DNA of 64,000 nucleotides from Rhodobacteraceae bacterium F11138 (GCA_016521575.1 JAEKDP010000004.1:186001-250000), one strand, 5' to 3'. Positions 25,810 through 35,239 are shown, counted from the first letter of the stretch. Numbers and translations are program-made. The notes: generated by a model from the sequence alone, not told the origin.

Positions 25810-27645
25810 TCACAACCAGCCAACCTTGAGCGCATGTTTCACGACGTCTTTGCGATTCGAGACATCCGTTTTCCGGCAGAGGTTCGCGACATGGAATTTG
25901 ACCGTGGGAAGCGAAATCCCAAACCGCAATCCAATCGCTTTGTTCGATTGCCCTTCGGCCAGCAGCAGCAAAATCCTGTACTCTTGCCGCGTCAGTTCAT
26001 CTGGTCGTTGTGAACTGTGATCGCGCAGCACATGCTGAAGCTGCCGCCACAGATGCGGCTTCTTGCGCATCTCGGAGCGAAAATCACGGCGATTGACGAC
26101 TTCGGCCACCTCATGGCGCAACTCATACCACACGTTTGGAAGGCTTTCGGGGTTTGCGGCAGTCATTGCCTTGGAGACGAACGCGGCAGCTTCTTTTTCC
26201 GATCTTCGGTTCATCGCATTGTTTGCCGTAAGCATACATACCGCGATCAACTGGCGCGCCGATAGATCCGGCTGGTCAAGACAACGCCTGAGTCTGGCCG
26301 CCAATGCCTCGGATTTTGGGGCCCGATCAAGCGCACTTCTCAAACCGGAAATTTCCACTTCAAGGCTAGATCCTGTCTCGGTCGAGGACAGTATTTCATC
26401 GGTCTCTTGCCATCTGCCAAGCGCCTGCAGAGCCTGGCTTTCGTATAAAGAGATCATCTCTTCGAAACGGTCACTGCGTCTTTGACGCACTCTCCAACGT
26501 TTCACCCAAGACAGGGCAGCGGCAGGCGTAACATGACTTGCCAATGCGCGTTGCCCATACCTGATGATCGGCTCGGCGACAGAAGGCCAAAGTTCGCCAA
26601 AAGGGATATCGTCTTCACCCTTCATCAGATGCAAGACAAACGGTTGTTCGTCTCCGTCTTCATACCGAACGATAAGTTGGAAACTGCGCAACAACAGAGC
26701 GTCATTTGCGGTTGCACCCTCGAACTGCCTCAGGGCATCTTCAGCGGTCTGAATGGTATCCTTGGCACCTCGCACGTCACCACGCCATAACTTCATGATG
26801 ACATCATAAAGCACAACATAGAATTCTACGCCTGGCTCACCAGTCGCCCGATAATGAAACAAGGCCCGTTGCGCAGCCTGTTCCGCCTCGGCTATGCGGC
26901 TTTGCCGCATGAATACATCAAGCCCCGCGTTGTAAAAGATCGCCCGCATCCAAAAGGCGTCTTTCGGGATCGTTGACAGCGATGAAAACAGGTTTTCGAT
27001 CGCTTTAGAACTGATTTCCTCATCGGCGTAGATTGCTTTCATGAAAAGCACACAGACCAGTTCTGGCGGCGTGGTCGAATCGCAGTCTTCAAGTGATGGA
27101 ACGCGATGGTTATCAGCTAGAACCGCAACCAAACTGTCCGCTCTTGAAAGGTCACCGGATTTCAGGGCATTCACGACCTGAAAAAGCCCGATCAAAAGAT
27201 GATTGAGCATCAGATCGTCGGGAATTTGTTGTTCGATGGCAATCGCGGCATCCAACCCTTTTGAAACCGCTATGAAAGGCCCACCTTTCTTGAGCAGCCA
27301 TTTGACTGGATCCTCAGTTATTTGAAGGGCATCTGCTTCGGCAAGCACTGCCTTCAAGACGATCAGTACCTCTTGCCTGAATTCAAACTGGCCATCAGAC
27401 ACAGGCTCCAACAACGGCTTGAACACAGGCAAGGAGACGGCCCGCTGTATGGCAGTATCCTTGCCTTGAAGGACCGCGTCTCGAAGAAGCTGAAGATGCT
27501 GCGGCTTAAGAGCCGACACAAACGCTTCCGCAAAAGAAGCTGCCAAGGGCGTCGATTGCTTGGTTTGGTCAGACACTGCGTCACTCAGATTATCCGGGGC
27601 CGGTGACGCGATACAACTCCCTGCACCACGACACAATTCAGGCAT
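25810..27645 (-). CDS. large LuxR-family transcription regulator
   Basis: The protein has about 611 residues. The C-terminal 65 carry a LuxR/GerE helix-turn-helix (LTRQEYRILLLLAEGQSNKA, then LPTVKFHVANLCRKTDVSNR). The long middle is helical, TPR-like repeats as in MalT/LAL regulators, but I see no Walker A, so it is not an ATP-dependent LAL protein. I chose ATG 27645 over the TTG at 27660; the site GGCGGGG lies upstream. It reads toward the OsmC-hydantoinase operon from the same strand and is the likely regulator of it. Confidence 0.85.
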   Translation of the reverse strand: MPELCRGAGSCIASPAPDNLSDAVSDQTKQSTPLAASFAEAFVSALKPQHLQLLRDAVLQGKDTAIQRAVSLPVFKPLLEPVSDGQFEFRQEVLIVLKAVLAEADALQITEDPVKWLLKKGGPFIAVSKGLDAAIAIEQQIPDDLMLNHLLIGLFQVVNALKSGDLSRADSLVAVLADNHRVPSLEDCDSTTPPELVCVLFMKAIYADEEISSKAIENLFSSLSTIPKDAFWMRAIFYNAGLDVFMRQSRIAEAEQAAQRALFHYRATGEPGVEFYVVLYDVIMKLWRGDVRGAKDTIQTAEDALRQFEGATANDALLLRSFQLIVRYEDGDEQPFVLHLMKGEDDIPFGELWPSVAEPIIRYGQRALASHVTPAAALSWVKRWRVRQRRSDRFEEMISLYESQALQALGRWQETDEILSSTETGSSLEVEISGLRSALDRAPKSEALAARLRRCLDQPDLSARQLIAVCMLTANNAMNRRSEKEAAAFVSKAMTAANPESLPNVWYELRHEVAEVVNRRDFRSEMRKKPHLWRQLQHVLRDHSSQRPDELTRQEYRILLLLAEGQSNKAIGLRFGISLPTVKFHVANLCRKTDVSNRKDVVKHALKVGWL

Positions 27646-27752
27646 AATACACCCCGCCAACGCCGCTAACCATCCCGAGTTCAGATTGTCGGCATAGAAA
27701 CTCCGCGAAACGATGATAGAGAACTCGGGCCAACGTCCCTACCCCCATTGCC

Positions 27753-27920
27753 GGCCTTGTTGCGCAAATCGGGAGAGGGATTCACTGCGTGAATCCAGTG
27801 TGATAGCTAGGTGGTATGAGCAGTTACACCGCGCTCGGCATTCCTGTCACAGTGGCTGTAGGGCAAATCCGTCCGGGGAAAGGGGAACTGCGGTCAGACC
27901 CCGATTTGTGCAACAACGCC
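27753..27920. mobile_element. internally deleted IS5/IS903-type element (168 bp)
   Basis: GGCCTTGTTGCGCAAATCGGG at 27753-27773 is matched in reverse by CCCCGATTTGTGCAACAACG, then CC, at 27899-27920, 18 of 21 positions agreeing. These are typical IS5-group ends. The interior keeps a sliver of transposase tail (VGQIRPGKGELR) but no gene. No target duplication is visible in the flanks. It removed the front of the adjacent dehydrogenase gene. Confidence 0.75.
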
Positions 27921-28578
27921 CGACTGAGGGTGCGAAGATCATCGCCAGCGACATCAACGATGCGGCGCTGGCCGAGCTGGACGCCGTCGAGGGTATCACG
28001 GCGCTAAAGCTCGACGTCACCGACGGGACGGCGGTTGAGGCCGCCGTGACCGACCTGCCCGCGCCTGACGTGCTGTTAAACTGCGCCGGCTATGTGGCGG
28101 GGGCTCGATCCTGGACTGCCCAGAAAAGGACTGGGATTTCAGTTTCGACCTGAACGTAAAGGCGATGTATCGGCTGAGCAGACTGGTGCTTCCGGGGATG
28201 TTGCAGGCGGGCAAAGGCGCGATCATCAATATGTCCTCGGTGACCTGGTCCATCAAGGGTGTGCCGAACCGCTTTGCCTATTGCGCCTCGAAGGCAGCCG
28301 TGATTGGACTGACCAAATCCATCGCCGCCGATTTCGTCGCGCAAGGCGCCCGTGCCAACGCGATCTGCCCTGGCACCGTGGACAGCCCCAGCCTGCATGC
28401 GCGGCTGCACGCGACGGGCGACGACGAACAGGCCATGCGCGATTTCATCGCGCGCCAGCCTATGGGCCGGATCGGCACGGCGGAAGAGATCGCGGCGCTC
28501 GCTCTCTATCTGGCCAGCGACGAAAGCAACTACACAACCGGCCAGATATTTGCCACCGACGGCGGCTGGACGATCTGA
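27921..28578 (+). pseudogene. short-chain dehydrogenase (2-keto-3-deoxy-L-fuconate dehydrogenase type), truncated and frameshifted
   Basis: The frame starts inside the gene, after the nucleotide-binding GxxxGxG has been lost to the IS5-type element: IIASDINDAALAELDAVEG, LLNCAGYVA, then a shift at a G-run (28099-28103; one more G would restore GGSILDCPEKDWDFSF), then GAIINMSSVTWSIKG, the catalytic FAYCASKAAVIGLTKS and the tail QIFATDGGWTI. Family and context (fuconate hydrolase and dehydratase follow) point to the SDR of the non-phosphorylating L-fucose pathway. It is certainly inactive. Confidence 0.85.
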
Positions 28579-28590
28579 GGGGATAAATAA

Positions 28591-29436
28591 ATGAAACTAT
28601 TGCGATTTGGAGAGACAGGATCTGAGAAGCCGGGTCTTTTGGACGAAGGCGGCATCATCCGGGATCTGTCGGGTGTGATCAGCGACCTGTCGGGCGAAAC
28701 CTTGGGTGACGCTGAGTTGGACCGCCTGCGCGGCATCGACCCGGCCAGCCTGCCCACTGTCAAAGGGTCGCCCCGCATTGGCGCCTGCGTGGGGCATGTC
28801 GGCAAGTTCATCTGCATCGGCCTCAACTATGCTGATCACGCGGCAGAGGCCGGTATGGAACTGCCCGCCGAGCCGGTCGTCTTCTTCAAGGCCACCTCGG
28901 CCATCATCGGCCCAGATGATCCGGTCGAAATCCCCCGCAACTCGGTAAAAACCGATTGGGAGGTCGAACTGGGTGTCGTGATCGGCAAGACCGCAAAATA
29001 TGTCAGCGTCGAAGAGGCTTTGGCCCATGTCGCAGGGTATTGCGTTGTCAACGACCTGTCCGAGAGGGATTTCCAACTGCACCGCTCGGGCCAATGGGTC
29101 AAAGGCAAATCCGCCGACACATTTGGCCCCATCGGCCCGTGGCTGGTGACCCGCGACGAGGTGCCCGATCCGCTAGACCTGCCCATGTTCCTGGAGGTCA
29201 ACGGTCACCGCTATCAGGACGGCTCCACCCGGACCATGCATTTCGACGTGGCCACGGTGATCTCTCACTTGTCGCAATTCATGTCGCTGCAACCGGGGGA
29301 CGTGATTTCGACCGGTACGCCGCCGGGCGTCGGCATGGGGCAAAAACCCGAAACCTATCTCAAACCCGGCGACCGGATGCATCTGGGCATCGCGGGTCTT
29401 GGCACACAGACGCAAGAGGTGGTGGCAGCACCATGA
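28591..29436 (+). CDS. fumarylacetoacetate hydrolase-family protein (2,4-diketo-3-deoxy-L-fuconate hydrolase type)
   Basis: This 281-residue protein has the FAH C-terminal fold: FICIGLNYADHAAEAGMELP, EPVVFFKATSAIIGPDDPVE, the metal-binding TDWEVELGVVIGK (Glu-x-Glu) and GDVISTGTPPGVGMG. In the L-fucose oxidative route the enzyme cleaves 2,4-diketo-3-deoxyfuconate to lactate and pyruvate; the neighbours support this choice over ureidoglycolate lyase or other FAH members. It is the only intact gene of the cluster. It shares an ATGA overlap with the broken dehydratase gene. Confidence 0.87.
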   Translation: MKLLRFGETGSEKPGLLDEGGIIRDLSGVISDLSGETLGDAELDRLRGIDPASLPTVKGSPRIGACVGHVGKFICIGLNYADHAAEAGMELPAEPVVFFKATSAIIGPDDPVEIPRNSVKTDWEVELGVVIGKTAKYVSVEEALAHVAGYCVVNDLSERDFQLHRSGQWVKGKSADTFGPIGPWLVTRDEVPDPLDLPMFLEVNGHRYQDGSTRTMHFDVATVISHLSQFMSLQPGDVISTGTPPGVGMGQKPETYLKPGDRMHLGIAGLGTQTQEVVAAP

Positions 29437-30297
29437 CCAAAATCACCGGTATCCGTACGCATGACTAGCGTTTCCCGACGTCGGAACATCTCGACGGCTC
29501 GGACGCCATGAGCCCGGACCCTGATTACTCCGCCGCCTACGTGGTGCTGGAGACCGACAGGCGCCATGAGGGCCACGGCCTGACCTTCACCATCGGGCGT
29601 GGGAACGAGATCTGCGTGGCCGCCATCGACTCGCCCGGTGCTTTGGTGACGGGGCTGGACCTGAACTGGATCACCGAAGACATGGGCCGCTTCTGGCGTC
29701 ATATCACCGGTGATAGCCAGCTGCGTTGGATCGGCCCCGACAAGGGTGCCATCCACATGGCCGCGGGCGCGGTGGTCAACGCTGCCTGGGATCTTTGGGC
29801 CAAAGAGGCAGGCAAGCCTGTCTGGGAACTGGTCGCCGGGATGAACCCACCAGCCCCGATGACGTGTTGGGCCATAAGGCGATCCGTGATGGCGTTGCGC
29901 CGATCGAGGTGGCCACGGGCGAGATGTGCCAGAACCGCATCATGTTCAAGCAGTTCATCACCGCGCGCGCCATCGACGTGGTTCAGATCGACAGCTGCCG
30001 CATGGGCGGGTTGAACGAGGTTCTGGCCGTGATGCTGATTGCCCATAAATACGGCCTGCCCGTCTGGCCCCATGCGGGCGGCGTGGGCCTGTGCGATTAT
30101 GTGCAGCATATGTCTATGATCGACTATGTGGCAATCTGCGGGAAAAAGACGACCGCCGCATTGAGTTCGTCGACCATCTGCACGAACATTTCGTAGATCC
30201 CTGCGTGGTAAGAAACGGCGCCTATTTGGCCCCGGAGAACCCTGGTTTCTCGATCGACATGAAACCCGAGAGCATCAAGGCGCAGACATTTGGCTGA
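29433..30297 (+). pseudogene. L-fuconate dehydratase (enolase superfamily), heavily decayed
   Basis: The gene opens MTKITGIRTHD, then a TAG (29466-29468), then continues in frame with RFPTSEHLDGSDAM, DYSAAYVVLETD and VNAAWDLWAKEAGKPVWEL. A deletion of well over 100 codons and a frame change follow near 29850. The sequence resumes at IEVATGEMCQNRIMFKQFI and VQIDSCRMGGLNEVLAVML, and a further shift near 30140 leads to [17 protein letters not shown] and IKAQTF. The barrel residues for catalysis are missing, so no activity is possible. Confidence 0.85.
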
Positions 30298-30438
30298 GAC
30301 GCGCACGCTGCGGAATGGTGTATAGGGTAAAGGGGCAACACCGAACGATCGCATACCATCGCCACGTTTTCTGCCTTGCGGCAGGTGCGCATCGCGACGC
30401 ACGCCTGAAACGCCGGGCTGGCACCAACGGCTGACAGA

Positions 30439-31008
30439 TCATGACGTCCGGGGTTCCGAGTCCAGGATCTGATGCGCGATGCGCTTGGCCTCGGCAGCGG
30501 GGGCAGGATCGTGCGACATGGCTGCGATCACGATGGCACCTTCCTTCAGGATCAGGAAGCGCCGCGCCAGATCATGGGGGTCGCGGAAACCGGCGGACGC
30601 TGCAAGGCGCTTGAAATGATCCGCCAGAAGCTGCTTGTGCGCATAGGATTGCCGATTGATCGCATCGTCCTTGTTCTGGAATTCTGCACTTGCCTTGATG
30701 AACATGCAGCCCTGAAACCCACCCGCGTTGAACCATTCCTCCAGCGCATCGAACATGGCGATCAACTGCTCTTCCGGCGTAGAGCCGAGGTCTTCCATCC
30801 TGCGAAAGAGCCAGTTGCGGAAATCAGCGTCACGCTGCCGCAATACCGCCAGGATCAGGTCATCCTTGGTGCGGAAATGCTTGTAGATCGACGTCTTGGA
30901 GACGCCGGTTTCCTTTGCGATCTTGTCCATGCCTGTGGCGTTGAAACCGTTCCGGTAGAAAACCTTGAGTGCATTTCGAATCAGTTCATCGCGCTTGTTG
31001 TGGCTCAT
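30439..31008 (-). CDS. TetR-family repressor
   Basis: This 189-residue protein has the TetR helix-turn-helix (NGFNATGMDKIAKETGVSKT then SIYKHFRTKDDLI) and a ligand-binding domain with a Cys (QGCMFIKASAEF). It is divergent from the redox-protein genes at 31309, and the space between holds three copies of a TTAACTGATCGG motif, so it very likely represses that operon and itself. Related regulators respond to electrophiles or quinones through the conserved Cys; that part is inference. Confidence 0.9.
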   Translation of the reverse strand: MSHNKRDELIRNALKVFYRNGFNATGMDKIAKETGVSKTSIYKHFRTKDDLILAVLRQRDADFRNWLFRRMEDLGSTPEEQLIAMFDALEEWFNAGGFQGCMFIKASAEFQNKDDAINRQSYAHKQLLADHFKRLAASAGFRDPHDLARRFLILKEGAIVIAAMSHDPAPAAEAKRIAHQILDSEPRTS

Positions 31009-31020
31009 GCCGCCCTCACA

Positions 31021-31187
31021 TTAACTGATCGGTCAATATTTTTGCGCTCTCAATTTGTCAAGAAAATCTTTTGACAATAGTCAGTTAACCCCGAAGTCCT
31101 GCGCCCGGATGAGAAGATCCTCAAAAATTTGCCTTGCCATAGTTAACTGATCGGAACACGTTAGCCAAACATTCACCGATCAGTTAA
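31021..31187. promoter_or_regulatory. repeated TetR-type operators (TTAACTGATCGG)
   Basis: TTAACTGATCGGT occurs at 31021-31033 and TTAACTGATCGG at 31143-31154, with the inverted form ACCGATCAGTTAA at 31175-31187 and a partial GTTAACTGA in reverse at 31081-31089. They lie 12 bp before the tetR start and about 120-165 bp before the divergent gene. The motif CCGATCAGTTAA is of the type bound by TetR repressors of this subgroup. Confidence 0.8.
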
Positions 31188-31308
31188 CCTGATGGTGCAC
31201 AGAGGCTGCGGCGCGGGTTGACCTCGCCCGGCGCCGCCCTGGTTCCCGGTCGGCCATCCTGTCCCCCCGCCTCGCCGACCGGGAACCCTTTAACAGAAGG
31301 ATTGCAAT

Positions 31309-31782
31309 ATGAACGACACCAGCCGCCCGCCATTGCCGCCATTCTCGACCGAAAGCGCACTGAAGAAAGTGCGCGCTGCCGAAGACGCCTGGAACAGTCG
31401 CGACCCCGACCGCGTAACCCCCGCCTATACCGAGAACTGCAAGTGGCGGAACCGCGCCGAATTCGTCACCGGACATCAGGCTATCCATGCCTTGCTGACC
31501 CGCAAATGGGCGCGCGAACTGGACTACCGATTGATCAAGTCGCTGTGGGCAGCCCACGACAACCGGATCGCGGTGCGGTTCGCCTATGAATGGCACGACG
31601 ACAGTGGCCAGTGGTTCAGATCGTTCGGCAATGAGAACTGGCAGTTCGCCGCAGATGGACGGATGTGCCGCCGGATCGCATCCATCAACGATATGCCGAT
31701 TGCGCAAGCCGACCGGCTGTTTCGCTGGCCCGCCGGCCCACGCCCCGCCGATCACCCCGAGCTTGAAGATCTTGGGCTCTGA
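31309..31782 (+). CDS. NTF2-like protein (DUF1348 type)
   Basis: This 157-residue protein is a SnoaL/NTF2-fold protein: [60 protein letters not shown] and ASINDMPI are typical of DUF1348. Members bind small organic molecules in a cone-shaped pocket, and the reaction is unknown here. It is the first gene behind the TetR operators and is followed closely by a flavin-binding protein gene, 10 bases on. Confidence 0.85.
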   Translation: MNDTSRPPLPPFSTESALKKVRAAEDAWNSRDPDRVTPAYTENCKWRNRAEFVTGHQAIHALLTRKWARELDYRLIKSLWAAHDNRIAVRFAYEWHDDSGQWFRSFGNENWQFAADGRMCRRIASINDMPIAQADRLFRWPAGPRPADHPELEDLGL

Positions 31783-31792
31783 GGAGACCGAC

Positions 31793-32404
31793 ATGGCGCG
31801 CGCATTTGCCGAAATCGCATTCACCCCCGCTGTCAGAAAACAGCAGGGTCATAACGGATCAAGGCATTATGCCGATCTGTTATCCGATGATCGTCACGGC
31901 GGCGACCGGCTTGGGGACGCGGAACGGTTTTTTGTCGAAGACCGCGACGGGTTCTACCAGGCAACCGTTTCCGAAACCGGTTGGCCCTATGTCCAGTTTC
32001 GCGGCGGCGCTCGCGGGTTCCTTCGCGTGATCGACGAACGGACCATCGCCTATGCCGACCTGCGTGGGAACCGCCAATACATCTCGGTCGGCAACCTCGA
32101 CGGCAACGACCGCGTGTGCCTGATCCTGATGGACTATCCCAATGCGCGGCGTCTCAAGATCTGGGGTCGGGCCGTCACATTCGAAAGCGATGTGATCGAC
32201 GCCGACGGCGCTGATGGCCAGGCTGAAAGAATCGTCGTGATCCATATCGAAGCGTTCGACTGGAATTGCCCGCGACACATCCCGCGTCGCTATACGGCCG
32301 AAGAGGCGGAAACCGAAATGGCGGTGCTCCGTCAGAAGAACGCCGCCCTACAGGCCGAGGCAACGGAGTTGCGCCGCCGGTTAGCCCAGGGCGCGTCTGT
32401 CTGA
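31793..32404 (+). CDS. pyridoxamine 5'-phosphate oxidase-family flavoprotein
   Basis: The protein (203 aa) has a split-barrel FMN fold: FVEDRDGFYQATVSETGWPY, VQFRGGARGFLRVIDERTIA, NRQYISVGNL and VCLILMDYPNARRLKIWGRA. The final 40 residues (AETEMAVLRQKNAALQAEAT) form an added coiled coil. Proteins of this sort reduce quinones or F420/flavin substrates rather than PNP. GAGGAG precedes the ATG. It is probably co-transcribed with the preceding gene. Confidence 0.85.
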   Translation: MARAFAEIAFTPAVRKQQGHNGSRHYADLLSDDRHGGDRLGDAERFFVEDRDGFYQATVSETGWPYVQFRGGARGFLRVIDERTIAYADLRGNRQYISVGNLDGNDRVCLILMDYPNARRLKIWGRAVTFESDVIDADGADGQAERIVVIHIEAFDWNCPRHIPRRYTAEEAETEMAVLRQKNAALQAEATELRRRLAQGASV

Positions 32405-32506
32405 CACCTGATCAAACCTGTGAACCTGCCCCCGGCTGTTTTTGTTGCCGGACCTGAAGGGCTGGAAAATTTGAACTGTCCATTTCAAATCCAATGGAGA
32501 CTTTTC

Positions 32507-33598
32507 ATGGCCATCACTACCTCTGCATTCGCACATGCCCTGGTATCGGCGGCAGGCTTTGACTTGTCCGAGGACGGCGATATCCGGGACGGAAAGACCG
32601 TGCTCTACAAAACCGCCCCCCTGACCGGGGGCGGGTTGGATGATACGGCCTATCTGGATCTGATCGGATGGATCAGCAGCGATCAGACCGAAAGGATCAG
32701 GCTTGTCACCAGCTATGCGGAAACCCTGAAACTGGACGATCTTGGGGCACTTGGCCTTGCGGTGAAGACCGCTCCGACCTTGCGCGGCGCGCTTCGCCGG
32801 ATGGAGCGGTACTTCAGGGTCTTGACCGAAACGGCCGTCTATCGTCTTGACGAAACCCAACAGCCTGCGCGCCTTGTCATCGAAGGCAGAACCGCCACCC
32901 ACCCCGCGCTCGAATTTCGGAACGAATGCGCTCTGGCGGGAGTCGTCCGGAACATCCATCGCATGTTGCGGGGAACACCCCAGCCTGCATCGGTTTCGTT
33001 CCGCCACCCATGCCGAACCGATCTTGTTTCCTACGAAGCCTTGTTCGGATGCCCCGTGATCTTCAACGCAGCCGAAGACGCCATCACGCTGCCGCGTCAG
33101 ACGCTCGATCTGCCGAACCTGCTTGGCGACAGGGCGCTCTGTGATTTTTTCACCGCCCATCTTGATGATGCGCTGGCGACGACCGAGCCGCAGAATTCCT
33201 TGGGGTCCATCGTGTTTCATAGGTTGTCCTCCAGCCTGAACGGAGGCGTGCCACAGGCTTCGGACCTCGCCACCGATCTTGGCATGAGCGAGCGCACGTT
33301 TTTCCGCAACCTTGCAGAAGAAGGCACCACCTTCCGCGACGAGATTCAGAAAGCGCAGGAAACCCTGGCACGCGACCTGCTGATGAACAGCAAGTGCTCT
33401 GTTGCCGAAGTGGCCTTCATGACGGGCTTTGCCGAACAAAGCACCTTTGGACGCGCCTTCAAGCGGTGGTCCGGGCTGACGCCGGCGAAGTTCCGGGCGC
33501 ATTCGCGTGCGCTGGCTGCCACGCCCGCAGCGATATTGGCAGGCCGGGCACAAAGCCTGGCAGGCGCTGCCGATACGGGGCCCCGCCCGGCCTTCTAG
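32507..33598 (+). CDS. AraC-family transcription regulator
   Basis: This 363-residue protein has an N-terminal arabinose-binding-like domain (Arabinose_bd/OruR type) and a C-terminal AraC helix-turn-helix pair: ATDLGMSERTFFRNLAEEGT and CSVAEVAFMTGFAEQSTFGR, ending in FKRWSGLTPAKFRAHSRAL. ATG 32507 follows a TGGAGA site. It is followed in the same direction by the genes for an exported hydrolase and YHS protein, which it may activate. Confidence 0.9.
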   Translation: MAITTSAFAHALVSAAGFDLSEDGDIRDGKTVLYKTAPLTGGGLDDTAYLDLIGWISSDQTERIRLVTSYAETLKLDDLGALGLAVKTAPTLRGALRRMERYFRVLTETAVYRLDETQQPARLVIEGRTATHPALEFRNECALAGVVRNIHRMLRGTPQPASVSFRHPCRTDLVSYEALFGCPVIFNAAEDAITLPRQTLDLPNLLGDRALCDFFTAHLDDALATTEPQNSLGSIVFHRLSSSLNGGVPQASDLATDLGMSERTFFRNLAEEGTTFRDEIQKAQETLARDLLMNSKCSVAEVAFMTGFAEQSTFGRAFKRWSGLTPAKFRAHSRALAATPAAILAGRAQSLAGAADTGPRPAF

Positions 33599-33663
33599 AT
33601 TGATTGCATCAAGGAAGGGCGTCCGATCCCGGGCCCACTGCAGATCAACAATGGAGAGCCGCC

Positions 33664-33828
33664 ATGAACAATATGGCTTTGGCACGTTTTTCGACAGTCG
33701 TCGCTTCGATCGCGGGCGGTTCCGCAGTGCCTGCCATCTTCTCGCCCTCAGCTGTCAGAGCCACGCCCGAGAACAGCTTTGCAGGCTTGGGCCAGCGCTT
33801 GTCCCGCGCAGCCAACTTTCGACCCTGA
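33664..33828 (+). CDS. small exported-like peptide (54 aa)
   Basis: The peptide MNNMALARFSTVVASIAGGS and following has a basic-hydrophobic start like a signal sequence, and a GGAG site is present before ATG 33664. The remainder (GLGQRLSRAANFRP) has no recognisable motif. It sits 20 bases before the exported cysteine hydrolase. It may be the remains of a longer gene. Confidence 0.4.
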   Translation: MNNMALARFSTVVASIAGGSAVPAIFSPSAVRATPENSFAGLGQRLSRAANFRP

Positions 33829-33850
33829 CCATCCAACCACGGAGAAAACC

Positions 33851-34708
33851 ATGCAAAGACACGATCATGAACACGGCCCGCAGTGTGATTGCGGAATCAC
33901 GGAGGAATACGTCGACGCATCCCGGCGCCGTTTGCTGACCGGCACGGTCGCTGCGGGTGCGGCCGCACTCGCGGGTGGGGCGGCAATGGCTGCAACGCCC
34001 GACGCCATGAAGCTTTATGCCGACCCCGACAACCCCGGTCTGCCGCAGATCGACATGGACATCACGCCGGGCCGCACCGCGCTTGTCGTGACCGATCCGC
34101 AGGTCGATTTTCTGTCCGAGGACGGCGTCACCTGGGGCGTTGTCGGCGAAAGCGTGACCGAGCAGGGTACCGTCGACAACATCGAGCGGCTCTTCATCGC
34201 CGCCAAGGCCGCCGACATGCCGGTTTTCATCTCGCCGCACTACTACTATCCCCATGACCACAAGTGGCAGTTCGAGGGCACGCTTGAGGCGACGATGCAC
34301 GCCATCGGCATGTTCGACCGGCCCAGTCCGCTCAGCCTGACCGGCTTCGAAGGGTCGGGCGCTGACTGGATGCCGCAATACAAGAAGTACATCGAGGACG
34401 GCGAAACCATCGTATGTTCGCCGCACAAGGTCTACAGCCCGGCGCAGAACGACCTGAACCTGCAACTCAGAAAGCGCGGCATCGACAAGGTGATCCTCGC
34501 CGGCATGTCGGCCAACCTCTGCACTCAGGCGCATCTCTACGATCTGTTGGAGCTTGGCTACGAAGTTGCCGTTGTCCGCGACGCGACCGCCGGTGCGAAG
34601 GTGCCGGAAGGTGACGGATATCTCGCCGCGCTCATCAATTTCCGAATGGTTGCCAACGGTGTCTGGTGGACAGACGACGCTGTCGATCGCATCGCCCGCG
34701 GCGCCTGA
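33851..34708 (+). CDS. Tat-exported cysteine hydrolase (isochorismatase family)
   Basis: This 285-residue protein has a Tat signal (SRRRLLTGTVAAGAAALAGG) behind a His/Cys-rich N-terminus, then an isochorismatase-like domain: ALVVTDPQVDFLSEDGV (catalytic Asp), KVILAGMSANLCTQAHLYDL (catalytic Cys) and EVAVVRDATAG. The Lys of the triad is probably in the VCSPHKVYS region. The family cleaves amides, carbamates or isochorismate; the periplasmic location is unusual. Its partners (YHS protein, AhpD-like protein) suggest redox or aromatic stress handling. Confidence 0.88.
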   Translation: MQRHDHEHGPQCDCGITEEYVDASRRRLLTGTVAAGAAALAGGAAMAATPDAMKLYADPDNPGLPQIDMDITPGRTALVVTDPQVDFLSEDGVTWGVVGESVTEQGTVDNIERLFIAAKAADMPVFISPHYYYPHDHKWQFEGTLEATMHAIGMFDRPSPLSLTGFEGSGADWMPQYKKYIEDGETIVCSPHKVYSPAQNDLNLQLRKRGIDKVILAGMSANLCTQAHLYDLLELGYEVAVVRDATAGAKVPEGDGYLAALINFRMVANGVWWTDDAVDRIARGA

Positions 34709-34759
34709 ACGGCGCGGGCCTCACTTCTCGACCTCCACTTCAAATTTAAGGAAACCCCA

Positions 34760-35239
34760 ATGAAAACACTTATCTCAATCCTCGCCTCGGTGGCCGTGAT
34801 CGGCCTGACCCCGGCCGCCTTCGCCGCTGACGAACACAATGTCACCAATGGTCTGACGGCCACCGGCAATCCGCTGGGTCTGCACGGGGTCGATCCGGTG
34901 TCGATGTTCAAATCCGAGGTTCCCCAGATGGGGCTGGCCGCACATATTTCGATTCACGACGGCATCGGCTACTACTTTGCCAGCGCCGAAACCAAGGCCG
35001 CCTTCGAAGCCGATCCCACGGCCATGCTGCCGGAATTCGGCGGGTTTTGCGCATATGGCGTACTAAACGGCAAAAAGTTCGACGGCGACGTGCGCTATGC
35101 CGACGTCGTGGATGGCAAGCTCTATCTTTTTGTCAACGCCGCCGTTTTTGAGACGTATCTGGCAGACCGTGACAACGTACTCGCAGGCGCATATGCCAAA
35201 TGGCCAAGCATCATCAGCACGCCCGTCGCCGACCTTTGA
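34760..35239 (+). CDS. exported YHS-domain protein
   Basis: The protein (159 aa) starts with a Sec signal MKTLISILASVAVIGLTPAA. The mature part has the YHS core: HGVDPVSMFKSEVP, ISIHDGIGYYFASAETKAAF, EFGGFCAYGVLNGKKFDGD and KLYLFVNAAVFETYLAD. YHS domains bind metals or participate in redox relays; the Cys here is in GGFCAYG. It follows the exported cysteine hydrolase by 50 bases. Confidence 0.85.
   Translation: MKTLISILASVAVIGLTPAAFAADEHNVTNGLTATGNPLGLHGVDPVSMFKSEVPQMGLAAHISIHDGIGYYFASAETKAAFEADPTAMLPEFGGFCAYGVLNGKKFDGDVRYADVVDGKLYLFVNAAVFETYLADRDNVLAGAYAKWPSIISTPVADL

Noticed and set aside
33755-34534. 259-codon minus-strand frame across the cysteine hydrolase
   Set aside because: The opposite strand has a Tat signal and the catalytic Asp and Cys motifs; the minus frame has no family features.
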